From: Luteolibacter flavescens | GTDB taxonomy: Bacteria; Verrucomicrobiota; Verrucomicrobiia; Verrucomicrobiales; Akkermansiaceae | Length of the DNA stretch: 64,000 bases | Direction of reading: 5' to 3' | Assembly (NCBI RefSeq): GCF_025950085.1 | Contig: NZ_JAPDDS010000021.1 | Coordinates: forward strand, 18,383 to 82,382 | Shown: positions 48,693 to 57,343 of the stretch, in pieces | Position numbering within the stretch: the first letter of the stretch is position 1 | Layout of the letters: each line of letters starts with the position of its first letter | Position numbers and translations under genes: made by a program | Notes under the pieces: generated by a model | What the model was told of the DNA's origin: nothing | The model's database searches: none | The model's input: only the letters and a program-made list of their open reading frames with translations

Positions 48693-49421
48693 ATGAAGAA
48701 AGAACGAGCCGATGCCCTGCTGGTCGCCCGCGGCCTGTGCGAGTCCCGTGAACAGGCGAAGCGCCTCATTCTTGCCGGGGAGGTGCGCAGCGGCGACCGG
48801 ATGGTGGACAAGCCGAGCACGAAATTTCCCGAAGACGCGCCTCTGGAAGTGAAGGAGAAGCCGAAATACGTCGGCCGGGGCGGCTTGAAGATGGAGGGAG
48901 CTCTGGCGTCCTTCGGCATTTCCCCGGAAGGCTGGACCTGTCTCGATATTGGCGCGTCCACCGGGGGCTTCACCGATTGCCTGCTGCAGCATGGCGCGGC
49001 GAAGGTCCACGCCATCGACGTGGGGACGAACCAACTCGCCTACAAGCTGCGGACCGATCCGCGAGTCGTGGTGAAGGAGCAATTCAATGCGCGGGGTCTG
49101 GAAGTCTCCACGCTGGGGGAAAAGGTCCGGATGATCGTGATGGACCTGTCATTCATCTCGCTGACGAAGATCCTCCCGGCCGCGTTCGGGGTGCTGGAGG
49201 AGGGAGGGTGCATCGTGTGCCTCATCAAGCCGCAATTCGAGCTCGAGCGGGAAGACATCGGGAAGGGTGGAATTGTCCGCGATCCCGCGCTGCACGACCG
49301 GGCGGTGGAAAAGATCCGGATCTTCGTGACGGAAGAGCTGGGCCGTGAATGGAAGGGCCTGATCGACTCGCCGATCACCGGCACCGATGGGAACCGGGAG
49401 TTCCTGGCATGGCTGGGGTAA
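48693..49421 (+). CDS. tlyA: TlyA-family rRNA 2'-O-methyltransferase
   Basis: 242 aa. N-terminal S4 RNA-binding domain (KKERADALLVARGLCESREQAKRLILAGEV), PKYVGRGGLKMEGAL linker, then a FtsJ-like Rossmann methyltransferase with LDIGASTGGFTDCLLQHGA and VHAIDVGTNQL, MDLSFISLTKIL and LIKPQFELEREDIGKGG. TlyA proteins methylate ribosomal RNA; some confer capreomycin sensitivity. The last 46 bp of the gene are duplicated at 50095-50140, beyond a toxin-antitoxin pair. Confidence 0.92.
   Translation: MKKERADALLVARGLCESREQAKRLILAGEVRSGDRMVDKPSTKFPEDAPLEVKEKPKYVGRGGLKMEGALASFGISPEGWTCLDIGASTGGFTDCLLQHGAAKVHAIDVGTNQLAYKLRTDPRVVVKEQFNARGLEVSTLGEKVRMIVMDLSFISLTKILPAAFGVLEEGGCIVCLIKPQFELEREDIGKGGIVRDPALHDRAVEKIRIFVTEELGREWKGLIDSPITGTDGNREFLAWLG
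49375..49420 (+). repeat. Direct repeat, tlyA 3' end (left copy)
   Basis: 46 bp, 44 identical to 50095-50140 (differences at two positions). It is the real 3' end of tlyA. Confidence 0.9.
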
Positions 49422-49475
49422 TACTGCAAAGGTCCGCACTTGCTGCGACCCGCCGATCGATCTAGACTTCAGCCA

Positions 49476-49733
49476 ATGCCAGCGACCGCAGAGCAGCTTT
49501 ACAGGGATGCCCTCACGCTTTCGCCGGAGGCGCGGGCTGATCTTACGGACCGTCTTGTTGCGAGTTCCGCAGAGGCAATTGTTTCTGACATCGAGGAGGC
49601 GCATCTTGCCGAGGTTCGCCGCCGCATTGCAGGCGTGGGTACTGGCGAGCATAGGCTGATCGAGGGGCAGCAGGTCCTTTCTGCTGGCCGGGCTTTCCTT
49701 GGAAGTCTCATCGAGAATGGCTCGGGCCGTTAA
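49476..49733 (+). CDS. Addiction-module antitoxin (Unstab_antitox-type)
   Basis: 85 aa from ATG 49476. TAEQLYRDALTLSPEARADLTDRLVAS followed by EEAHLAEVRRRIAGVGTGEHRLIEGQQVL is the pattern of PF09720 addiction-module proteins that pair with RelE/ParE toxins. It ends 14 bp before the toxin start. Should neutralise the toxin and autoregulate the operon. Confidence 0.8.
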   Translation: MPATAEQLYRDALTLSPEARADLTDRLVASSAEAIVSDIEEAHLAEVRRRIAGVGTGEHRLIEGQQVLSAGRAFLGSLIENGSGR

Positions 49734-49747
49734 GATCGTTCCTGCGC

Positions 49748-50074
49748 GTGGCAATCGATTTCAAGTTCGCTGAAGCGGCTGAGCGTGAATATCTCGACGC
49801 GGTCCGGTATTACTCTGGAACGGCGAGCGATCTGGAGGTGGCGGTAAGATTTTTGGCTGCCGTGGAGGACGCCATCGCTACGATTTGCGCTGCTCCATTA
49901 GTCTGGCGCATTGTCGACAAGCCGGACGTGCGCAGGTATGTTCTCCGCCGCTTTCCTTATGTGATTTACTACCGATTTCGAACGGATTCGCAGACGGTGG
50001 AAATCTACGCCGTCATGCACACCAGCCGGAAGCCGGATTACTGGCGGAATAGGAATGGGCCGGCAGGCGGGTGA
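49748..50074 (+). CDS. RelE/ParE-family toxin
   Basis: 108 aa with GTG start. Features FKFAEAAEREYLDAVRYYS, VEDAIATICAAPLVWRIVD, VRRYVLRRFPYVIYYRF and VEIYAVMHTSRKPDYWRNR, all typical of the ParE/RelE fold, ending in the conserved H-x-x-R-x-P-x-Y-W. Target (ribosome-bound mRNA or gyrase) cannot be told. Forms a TA pair with 49476-49733, enclosed by tlyA 3'-end repeats. Confidence 0.85.
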   Translation: MAIDFKFAEAAEREYLDAVRYYSGTASDLEVAVRFLAAVEDAIATICAAPLVWRIVDKPDVRRYVLRRFPYVIYYRFRTDSQTVEIYAVMHTSRKPDYWRNRNGPAGG

Positions 50075-50094
50075 AGATCCGGGAGGTTCTTTCC

Positions 50095-50140
50095 TCACCG
50101 GCACCGATGGGAACCGGGAGTTCCTGACGTGGCTGGGGTA
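50095..50140 (+). repeat. Direct repeat, tlyA 3' end (right copy, orphan)
   Basis: Partial duplicate of 49375-49420 including the stop codon, with no gene body attached. Lies 20 bp after the toxin stop. Confidence 0.9.
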
Positions 50141-50188
50141 GGTCGGGAGAGCTTGCGTGAAGGGCTTCCGGTGGGGTAGGGTGTCGGG

Positions 50189-51172
50189 ATGATGCTCGCG
50201 AAGCTTTTCGTCTGTCTGGTGGTGCTTGTCCCGGGGACCGGTCTCGCTTGCCTGAACAAAGGAGGCGGTGGCACGACGATTGACGGGCGGTCAGGTCATG
50301 GTCATCGGCATGTGGTCACGGTGCTAGAGCGTGCCCGATCCGAGACGGCCGAGGAGAGAATGAAGCAGATCGACCGGCGCTCCCATTCTGGCGTTGAAGA
50401 TGAGCCTTTCGCGGCTGAAGAATCGAAAGGGGTCGAATCAGTCATCGAAGGCCGCTATCAGGAAGCACTCGCGATTTTCCAGAAGATCGAGTCGGAGCAT
50501 CCGGGGCACTACAATACCGCGGCAAATCTGGGGACGACTTACGAACTGCTGGGGGAGAACGAAGAGGCCTTGAAGTGGATCGGCGAGGGTGTCCGGCGCA
50601 ATCCGGAAGCCCACGGCGGCACCGAGTGGCTGCATCTGGCGATACTGGAGGCGAAGGTGAAGCTAAAGAAGGATCCCGCCTATCTGACCCACTCTCACAT
50701 CATCGATGTGCCTGAGAACCTCAGGGGAGATTCCAAGATCGAGGTGCAGGGGAAGAGCTACCCGCTATTCCAGGTCTTCAATGCCTTGGAATATCAGCTT
50801 CATGAGCGCCTTTATTTCGTTCGGACACCGGACCCGGTGGTGGCGGATCTGTTGTTCTCCTTCAGCCAGCTCGAGGCGAGGATCTTCACCTTGGAATCCG
50901 CTGTAGGGATGCTGGAGATGGCAAGGTCTTACGGGTATCCGGATGCGGAGGCACTGGATGCGAAGATCGAGGAATACCAGTCGGTGATGATGTTCCGGAA
51001 GATCAAGGTCGCGGCATGGATCGCCGCGGCGGTGCTTGGCTTCGTATCTTTCCTGGTCTTCGCCTACCGCAAGAAGTGGTTCTTCCTCAGCGGTGAAGCC
51101 TACAGGAGGCACCTGGAGGAAAAGGAGAGGCTCCGGAACGAGGACTCGATGTCCGGTGCGGGCCTAGCCTGA
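50189..51172 (+). CDS. TPR-containing membrane protein
   Basis: 327 aa. Signal peptide (MLAKLFVCLVVLVPGTGLAC), possibly lipidated at Cys. TPR-like repeats at about 84-145 (GRYQEALAIFQKIESEHPGHYNTAANLGTTYELLGENEEALKWI). One C-terminal TM segment near 275-293 (VAAWIAAAVLGFVSFLVFAY) leaves a basic cytoplasmic tail. An envelope adaptor; function unknown. Confidence 0.7.
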   Translation: MMLAKLFVCLVVLVPGTGLACLNKGGGGTTIDGRSGHGHRHVVTVLERARSETAEERMKQIDRRSHSGVEDEPFAAEESKGVESVIEGRYQEALAIFQKIESEHPGHYNTAANLGTTYELLGENEEALKWIGEGVRRNPEAHGGTEWLHLAILEAKVKLKKDPAYLTHSHIIDVPENLRGDSKIEVQGKSYPLFQVFNALEYQLHERLYFVRTPDPVVADLLFSFSQLEARIFTLESAVGMLEMARSYGYPDAEALDAKIEEYQSVMMFRKIKVAAWIAAAVLGFVSFLVFAYRKKWFFLSGEAYRRHLEEKERLRNEDSMSGAGLA

Positions 51173-51182
51173 GGGATGACAT

Positions 51183-51211
51183 CGGATCTCCCGCTGAACC
51201 CGGGAGATCCG
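51183..51211. terminator. Bidirectional terminator-like hairpin
   Basis: 10-bp perfect stem (51183-51192 with 51202-51211) between the convergent TPR gene and hisH. No long T-run on either side. Confidence 0.6.
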
Positions 51212-51221
51212 TATCGCGAAA

Positions 51222-51848
51222 TCAGCTCTCCATCGGCACTCCCACTTCGAGGAATGTACCGAGCAGCTTGAGGCCGGCCTGCTGGCTTTTCTCCGGGTGG
51301 AACTGGGTGGCGACGACGGCTCCGGAGCGGATGGCGCTGGCGAAGGTCTCACCATACTCCGTGGTCATCGCGATGATGTTCTCGTTCTCCGGCACGGGGA
51401 AGTAGGAGTGGACGAAGTAGAAGAAGGGCTCGTCGCCGAGGCCTTCCCACATCGGGTCTGCAAGGTTCACCGGCGGCGCGGAGTTCCAGCCCATGTGAGG
51501 GATCTTGCGACCGTCCTCGGTGAAGCGCTGGACCTTGCCGCGGAAGACGCCGAGGCCTGAGACGCCGGGGGCTTCCACGCTTTCTTCAAAGAGGATCTGG
51601 TAGCCGAGGCAGATGCCGAAATAGGGCCTGTTCGACGCGACCCAATCGCGGATCGGGCCAGTGAGGCCGCGCTTTTCCAGCTCCGCCATGCAGTCGCCGA
51701 AGGCACCGACGCCGGGGAGAATCAGGTGAGTGATGCCCTCCATCTGGTCCGCGGAGGAGACGAGGAAATACTCCACGCCCAGTGCCGAGACGGCATTGGC
51801 GACGCTGCGCAGGTTGCCCGCGCCGTAATCAATGATGCCGACCCTCAC
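51222..51848 (-). CDS. hisH: Imidazole glycerol phosphate synthase, glutaminase subunit
   Basis: 208 aa from GTG 51848, overlapping the hisB stop. Class I glutamine amidotransferase: VGIIDYGAGNLRSV, LPGVGAFGDCM, FGICLGYQILFE (nucleophile Cys), MGWNS, YFVHSY, TQFHPEKSQQAG (His/Glu of the triad). It supplies ammonia to HisF in histidine biosynthesis. HisF is not in this window. Confidence 0.93.
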   Translation of the reverse strand: MRVGIIDYGAGNLRSVANAVSALGVEYFLVSSADQMEGITHLILPGVGAFGDCMAELEKRGLTGPIRDWVASNRPYFGICLGYQILFEESVEAPGVSGLGVFRGKVQRFTEDGRKIPHMGWNSAPPVNLADPMWEGLGDEPFFYFVHSYFPVPENENIIAMTTEYGETFASAIRSGAVVATQFHPEKSQQAGLKLLGTFLEVGVPMES

Positions 51849-52435
51849 AGTGCCTCCTTCGTGCTGGGGATTCCCTTCACGCGCGGGTCGCGTTCGCAGG
51901 CGTCGCGCAGCGCGCGGGCCAGGCCCTTGAAGATCGCCTCGGCGATGTGGTGGCCGTCGCGGCCGTAGAGCAGTTCCACGTGAATGTTTGCGCGCAGGTT
52001 CGACGCCAGCGCGCGGCAGAATTCCTCCACCAGCGTGAAGGGGAGATTCGGGGCCGACGGGGTATTCAGCGGTGCGCGGAACTCGAGGTGAGGGCGGTTG
52101 CTGAGATCGACCACCACACGGGCGAGCGTCTCGTCCATCGGCAGGTAGCAGCAGCCGTAGCGGCGGATGCCGCGCTTGTCGCCCAGCGCTTCCCGCATCG
52201 CTTCCCCCAGCGTGATGCCGGTGTCCTCCACGGTGTGGTGGGAGTCGACTTCCAGATCGCCCTTCGCGTCGATGTTCAGGTCGAAGAGCCCGTGCCGCGA
52301 GAACAGCGTGAGCATGTGATCGAAGAAAGCGATGCCGGTGGAAATGGTGGACGTGCCATCTCCATCGAGGTCGATGGTCAGGTCGATCTGGGTCTCCGCC
52401 GTCTGGCGGTTCTGGTGGGAAGTGCGGGCGAACAT
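51845..52435 (-). CDS. hisB: Imidazoleglycerol-phosphate dehydratase
   Basis: 196 aa, the monofunctional dehydratase form. Motifs STGIAFFDHMLTLFSRHGLFD, DSHHTVEDTGITLG, MDETLARVVVDLS and GRDGHHIAEAIFKGLARALR give the paired Mn-binding His/Glu sets. Catalyses the sixth step of histidine biosynthesis. Lies upstream of and overlapping hisH, and 6 bp after the PTPDL gene. Confidence 0.95.
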   Translation of the reverse strand: MFARTSHQNRQTAETQIDLTIDLDGDGTSTISTGIAFFDHMLTLFSRHGLFDLNIDAKGDLEVDSHHTVEDTGITLGEAMREALGDKRGIRRYGCCYLPMDETLARVVVDLSNRPHLEFRAPLNTPSAPNLPFTLVEEFCRALASNLRANIHVELLYGRDGHHIAEAIFKGLARALRDACERDPRVKGIPSTKEAL

Positions 52436-52441
52436 GGGAAA

Positions 52442-53503
52442 TCAATTGGCCGGTGCGGCAGGTGCAGCCTTGGTCAGGAGGTCGATGTAGGGCTGAGGCA
52501 GGCTGGCGCTTCGGGCGGCGGAGAGGGCGGCGGAGACTTCCTGGGCGGTAGCGCCGGACTTGGTCACGGCGGCCCAGGCGGTTTCATAGGCCTGCTCGGA
52601 CTTCGGGAGCTGTGCGGTATCGACGCTCTCCAGACGGCGGATCTCGCTTTCGAGCAGGCGCTTGGTTTCCTCCATCGGAGCTTTCACGTAGGGATCGAGT
52701 GCCGGCCACTTGTGGCCTGCGGCCTTGTCCTTTTCGAGCAGGGCCGTGTAGGCAGCTTGCTCCTCCTGGATGGCGGCGGTGCTGAGGCTGCGGTCATTCC
52801 CGGACATCATTGACAGACCATCGGCACGGGACTTCGCGCGCGCGTCAAATCCGGCGAGGCTGGCGGTGACGGCGGAGAGGTGGGACCTCATCACGCGTAC
52901 CGCGTACGGGATGTTTTCACGGTAGGCGCTGCTGCCTTGATAGCCCGTTTCCAGCTTGGTCCACGCGCGCAGGGCGGTGATCAGCTCGCCGCGCTCTGCC
53001 GCCGCCTTCAGGGTCGCGGCCTGAATGCCGGCATCCAGAGCGTAGGCCTTCGGCTTGCGTTCGTCGGCGGAGATCAGCTCGCCCTTGAATTTCACGCCCC
53101 CGGCGGTCACCACGTCGAATTCCTTTTCCAGCACGGAGAGGAGCTTCAGGGCCTCGACCTTCTTCGGGCTCTGCGGGTGGCGCTTGATGAAGGACTCCAC
53201 CTTGATCGTCTGGGCCTGATAGGTCTCGGCAGACTGGAGGTCCGGGGTTGGCACCAGCTTCGCGAGCTCGGCGAATTCGGTCTCGTCCTTCTGCTCGGCG
53301 GTCTGCTTCACCACGTCCGCCTTCGGCACGCGGCGCTCGTCCTTGATGGACTTCGTGACCTGCACCGAGATGATGTAGTCGCTTCCATCCTCCTTGACGA
53401 TGGTACCTTCGATGGTGGTGCCGTCCTTCAGCTCGAAGGTGTCGGCGGAGACGCTGGCGATGGCCAGCAAGGGAAGGTAGCGGAAAAGGCGGTGGGCTTT
53501 CAT
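52442..53503 (-). CDS. Secreted PTPDL-type protein
   Basis: 353 aa from ATG 53503 (53512 also possible). Signal peptide MKAHRLFRYLPLLAIASVSA, then a small SHD1-like beta unit (TFELKDGTTIEGTIVKEDGSDYIISVQ). The sequence LVPTPDL follows at about residue 85, then a long helical domain of paired Ala/Lys/Glu helices. PTPDL-domain proteins are a verrucomicrobial secreted family (recalled). It is co-oriented with, and 6 bp upstream of, hisB, so probably co-transcribed. Confidence 0.75.
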   Translation of the reverse strand: MKAHRLFRYLPLLAIASVSADTFELKDGTTIEGTIVKEDGSDYIISVQVTKSIKDERRVPKADVVKQTAEQKDETEFAELAKLVPTPDLQSAETYQAQTIKVESFIKRHPQSPKKVEALKLLSVLEKEFDVVTAGGVKFKGELISADERKPKAYALDAGIQAATLKAAAERGELITALRAWTKLETGYQGSSAYRENIPYAVRVMRSHLSAVTASLAGFDARAKSRADGLSMMSGNDRSLSTAAIQEEQAAYTALLEKDKAAGHKWPALDPYVKAPMEETKRLLESEIRRLESVDTAQLPKSEQAYETAWAAVTKSGATAQEVSAALSAARSASLPQPYIDLLTKAAPAAPAN

Positions 53504-53555
53504 GATTACCAAAACAATCCGACGCTCATGCCCGGATGCGAGAGGAAAAATCGGA

Positions 53556-55706
53556 TCAGGGCTTGGGGGCGGCTACCGCAGCGGCCAAATCGGCCGGATT
53601 TGCGGGCGTGACCTTGGTTCCATCGGGAAGGTGGACCGTCACCGTGCTGCCCGTGCCGATCCTGCGCGCGATCAGGTCCAGTGGCAGCTTCGTCGCGGCG
53701 TCGCGCCATTCGGCAGAGGGATCGGCGGGCAATTCCACGATGACACGCGAGCGGGCGAAGGAGGCCGCGAGGATCGAGTCGGCCACCACGATGGGCTGGA
53801 TCTCCGGGCGGGGCAGGGAGCTGGCGAGCTTTGCCATTTCCGGCGGCGAAGGCTGGCCGAGCGCCTCAAGGCGTGCGGCATTCATGCGCATGAGGCCGAC
53901 GGTGGAGTCGTCGAAAAGCATGATCCGGTCCATCATGAGAAGCTGCAGCGGCGTGGATGCCGGGCGGGCCTCCAGCATGCGGCCGTTCTTGTCGATGAAT
54001 TGCTCGCCGACCACGGTGGCGAGGTCGCCGGCCCACAGGCGCCAGGATTCATCCAGCGTCACCTCGGCCAGATCGAGCGCGGCCTGGATGGCCAGCGCGT
54101 AAGTGAACGCGCGGGCGTCCGCCACGACCGGGGATACGGGCGCGCCCTGCTCGATGAGCAGGTTACCCTTTGAGAAGGCTTCGCGGGCACCCTTTGCGAG
54201 CGCCAACGCCTTGTCGCGCCACGCAATGTCGCCCGTGGCGGTGAACAGGGCCGCGTAGGCGGATACCATGCGGAAGCTGGACGAGGCCTCGCCGTGGGCA
54301 GCCGGGGCGGGCTGGGGCATGCGGGTCAGCCTTGCCGCGAGCAGTTTCTTCCGTGCGCTCTCGTAGAGGGCGGGGGCTTGGGCCGGGTCCACCTTGGCGG
54401 CAGCGGCTGCTTTTTCCATGGGAATGCGCGTGCCGAAGGTATTGAGGCGGAAGAATTTGCGCGAGGGATCGACCTCCATCGGCAGGTTGCCGAGGTCCTG
54501 GACGCTGAAAAGCGCCTTCCACAGGGCTGCCTCCTGAGGAGAAAGCGCGGCATTGATCTGATCGCTGCTCCACATCCATTCTTCGAACTTGGTGGGGACG
54601 GGCTGGCGCTGGTTGGCGAAGAGGCCGTCCGCCGTGGAGAATTGCTCCTCGGCGAATTTCACCGCTCCGAGCGCCACGTCCAGAGGGAGGGCATCCCCGA
54701 TGGAAGAGTAGAGGCTCACCAGCGCCCGCGCGCTGCGGGCCTGGGTCATGCAGGTGCGCTGGATGATGGGGAGATCCCACGAAGGACCCATGCGGGTGGT
54801 GTAAACGCCGCCGTCCAGAGGATCGACCATGGCGCTGCGGAGAACCTGATGGCCGAATGCCGAGACGGCTTCCCGGCTGCGGGCGGCGATGTCCTGCGGG
54901 ATGGTGGGACTGTTTGCCGCCAGCGCGAGGAACTGCAGGCTTCCGATCGGGAACAAGCCGCCGGTCCCGGACAGCGTGCCGATGTCCTGGTCATACTGGC
55001 TGATCATCTGGCGCGTAGTGCGCAGCAGGAAGGCGTCCCGGGTGGCGGCGTCGGCGACCGCGTCCGGTTGCGGGATGCGAGACATTCGCCGGGCGTGGTC
55101 GGACTTGCTGTTCCGGTGGGTGAAGGCCGGGTCTTCCCGCCACATCGCCATGGCCATGTCCGTCACGTTGTCGATGGAGTCGCGGAAGCTGTCCTTCGTG
55201 TCGAAGGGGATCGCGCGCCAGCCGACCTCGTGGCCGTCCGGGGAAAGGAGCAGCACGTAGGGGAAATTCATGGGCGCGCGGAGTTCCTCCGACAGCATTC
55301 CCGCGGCGATCCCGCATTCCCGAGCGACGCTCAATTCCGCGAGGACGGGGATGAATTCGTTATTGAAGCGGGCCACCAGTTCCGGGTCCTGGTCGATAGC
55401 GTCCAGCGCCTCCAGGCAGCCCGGGTATTGGGCGCTGCAGAGGAAGACAAAGATCAGGCGGTCGGCATCCCTCGATCGCTTGAGGATCGCGGGGTCCCAC
55501 TGCTGCCATTTCACGGGCGAGTCCTTCCGGCTCGCCAGCAGGCCCTGGGGGGCATTGGCCATCTGGTTCTCCAGCTCTGCTGACACGATGGGCCGGGCAG
55601 CGCTCGAGCTTGAGGAGCTTCCGGAGGAACTTTCACCTTTCCGGCAGGAAGATACGGTGGCCGTCAGGGCGAGAAGGCCGATGGCGGGGATGATGACTTT
55701 CGACAT
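53556..55706 (-). CDS. DUF255/YyaL-like thioredoxin-fold lipoprotein
   Basis: 716 aa. Signal peptide with lipobox VSSC (MSKVIIPAIGLLALTATVSSC) and a Ser-rich linker. Residues ~55-160 (LLASRKDSPVKWQQWDPAILKRSRDADRLIFVFLCSAQYPGC) match the N-terminal thioredoxin-like DUF255 domain of YyaL/SPATA20 proteins. The usual CHWC is reduced to YPGC, losing the first Cys. The rest is a helical six-hairpin-like domain (ARALVSLYSSIGDALPLDVALGAVKFAEEQF). Normally a cytoplasmic family; this is an envelope-anchored, redox-defective variant. Confidence 0.75.
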   Translation of the reverse strand: MSKVIIPAIGLLALTATVSSCRKGESSSGSSSSSSAARPIVSAELENQMANAPQGLLASRKDSPVKWQQWDPAILKRSRDADRLIFVFLCSAQYPGCLEALDAIDQDPELVARFNNEFIPVLAELSVARECGIAAGMLSEELRAPMNFPYVLLLSPDGHEVGWRAIPFDTKDSFRDSIDNVTDMAMAMWREDPAFTHRNSKSDHARRMSRIPQPDAVADAATRDAFLLRTTRQMISQYDQDIGTLSGTGGLFPIGSLQFLALAANSPTIPQDIAARSREAVSAFGHQVLRSAMVDPLDGGVYTTRMGPSWDLPIIQRTCMTQARSARALVSLYSSIGDALPLDVALGAVKFAEEQFSTADGLFANQRQPVPTKFEEWMWSSDQINAALSPQEAALWKALFSVQDLGNLPMEVDPSRKFFRLNTFGTRIPMEKAAAAAKVDPAQAPALYESARKKLLAARLTRMPQPAPAAHGEASSSFRMVSAYAALFTATGDIAWRDKALALAKGAREAFSKGNLLIEQGAPVSPVVADARAFTYALAIQAALDLAEVTLDESWRLWAGDLATVVGEQFIDKNGRMLEARPASTPLQLLMMDRIMLFDDSTVGLMRMNAARLEALGQPSPPEMAKLASSLPRPEIQPIVVADSILAASFARSRVIVELPADPSAEWRDAATKLPLDLIARRIGTGSTVTVHLPDGTKVTPANPADLAAAVAAPKP

Positions 55707-55810
55707 GAGGCAGGCTGGGCAGATGGATGGCGCTCGCAGCGTGCAGAAAAGGCTTCCGTGCTTACAAGCCGAAGCTACGCTGTGGCAGCGATTTCCCCGG
55801 AGCTCACAGC

Positions 55811-56611
55811 GTGATCAGTATAGCGGTTTCCAGTCAAAAGGGCGGCGTTGGCAAGACCACCGCCTCGATCAATATGGCCCATGCCTTCGCCCGGGCAGGG
55901 CTGAGAACCCTGCTCGTGGATGCGGATCCGCAGGGATCGGTCGGCCTTTCGCTGACCCGCCAGTCCCGCATGCTGTCCGGATTCTACGACTATCTGGCAG
56001 ATCCCGGCATCCCGCTGGAGCGGCTGCTGGTGCCTACCCGCCTGGAGACTTTCACCCTCGTGGCGGCCGGCCAGGCCAGTGACTACGAGGTGGGTGGCGC
56101 GCCGACCGGGGCGCACCTCGCCCGTGTGCGCGGATTCATGCGCGCGGTGGAGGCCCGCGGTTTTGACATCGTGCTGATCGATACCCCGGCGGGGCTTTTC
56201 GGCCTCACGGCGGACATCATCGCATCCAGCGACTCCGTCCTCATCCCGCAGCAGGCGGAGCCTCTCGGCATCCGCTCCGTGCCGAAGATGCTGGAGGGCC
56301 TGAATCGCCTGCGGGTCATTCACCCGCGGCTTCTCGTGCTCGGAGTGCTGATGACGATGGTGCAGGCCGACATGACGGAAAGCCGTGAGTCGGTGATGGC
56401 ACTGCGGCAGCTGCTGCCGGAGGATCTGGTGCTGCGCACGATGATCCCGCGCGACGGACTTTTCGTGAAAGCCAGTGCCCGCGGCTTGCCCATTGGCGTG
56501 CTGGAAGAAGGCGCGGGGGCCCTGGCGGTCTTCGATGCCCTGCGAGCGGAAATCGAAGCGAAATTCGAACGAGCCGGCCACCCCTCCCTTCGCCGCGATG
56601 GATCCGCTTGA
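55811..56611 (+). CDS. ParA/Soj-type ATPase
   Basis: 266 aa from GTG 55811, with CGGAG eight bases upstream (an upstream ATG at 55727 adds unlikely residues). Deviant Walker A SQKGGVGKTTASINMA, LVDADPQGSVGLSL, IVLIDTPAGLFGLTADII, and the C-terminal MLMTM...ESRESV region. ParA ATPases position chromosomes, plasmids or protein complexes. There is no ParB gene; the partner is the Roadblock-like protein overlapping its 3' end. Confidence 0.87.
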   Translation: MISIAVSSQKGGVGKTTASINMAHAFARAGLRTLLVDADPQGSVGLSLTRQSRMLSGFYDYLADPGIPLERLLVPTRLETFTLVAAGQASDYEVGGAPTGAHLARVRGFMRAVEARGFDIVLIDTPAGLFGLTADIIASSDSVLIPQQAEPLGIRSVPKMLEGLNRLRVIHPRLLVLGVLMTMVQADMTESRESVMALRQLLPEDLVLRTMIPRDGLFVKASARGLPIGVLEEGAGALAVFDALRAEIEAKFERAGHPSLRRDGSA

Positions 56612-57257
56612 ACCATGGATCGACGCCTCGGCGGTGCGCCGCCTCGCGGAGAACCTGCTGGCTGACAATGGCCAGCCGGAGGTTGCTGCATCACCCGACG
56701 CGGGATTTGGCTCGGATTTCGTCGGATTTGCCGAGGGGGCACCCCGTCCGGCAGCCGCATTGCCCGTCGCGCCGCCGCCGATCCCGCAAGCTGCCCCGGC
56801 CCCCTCGGTAAGGGCTCCGTCGGAGGAAGTTTTCGAGCGCCAGTTGGAAGCCCCGCTGCCACCGTCGGCGGAGTCGGTTCCGGCCGAGCCGCTGCCTCCG
56901 GGTCGTGGTCCGCTGCTCGTGCGTCTCGCGCGTTTCCGCGATGCCCTGATCCGCCACACCGGCGCGCGCGGTGTCTTCATCCTGGATCGCGAGGGCAAGC
57001 CGGTCATGGAAGACCCCGCCTACACGCGGATGCACTTCCTCGCCCGCAGCCTCGCCCAAGCCTATCGCCCGGTCGCCGGGCAGGCTGGGAATGTCCACGT
57101 GAAGATCGGAGCGAATGATGTGCTGGAAGTCGTTCCCGTGGAGACGCCCTTCGGCTGGCTGGTGCTGGGCACCGTGGTGCCGCGGCCACTGACCGCCGTG
57201 GTGGTCGCAGAGATCGCCGCAGCGCTGAAACAGGCTGCGACGCCGGAAGGAGCGTGA
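56598..57257 (+). CDS. Roadblock/LC7-like protein
   Basis: 219 aa from ATG 56598, overlapping parA by 14 bp. The N-terminal half is a disordered Pro/Ala linker. The C-terminal half (LARFRDALIRHTGARGVFILDREGKPVMEDP, VHVKIGANDVLEVVPVETPFGWLVLGTVVP) has the strand-helix pattern of Roadblock/LC7 domains, which bind small GTPases or ATPases. With ParA it may form a positioning or switch module. Confidence 0.7.
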   Translation: MDPLEPWIDASAVRRLAENLLADNGQPEVAASPDAGFGSDFVGFAEGAPRPAAALPVAPPPIPQAAPAPSVRAPSEEVFERQLEAPLPPSAESVPAEPLPPGRGPLLVRLARFRDALIRHTGARGVFILDREGKPVMEDPAYTRMHFLARSLAQAYRPVAGQAGNVHVKIGANDVLEVVPVETPFGWLVLGTVVPRPLTAVVVAEIAAALKQAATPEGA

Positions 57258-57343
57258 CGACTTTCTGGCGATGAAAGTCGAAGGAATTTTCCCTCCGCTG
57301 CTCGCTTGCTACCGGTAGGATTCCGAGTGGCTGAGTGAAGAAG

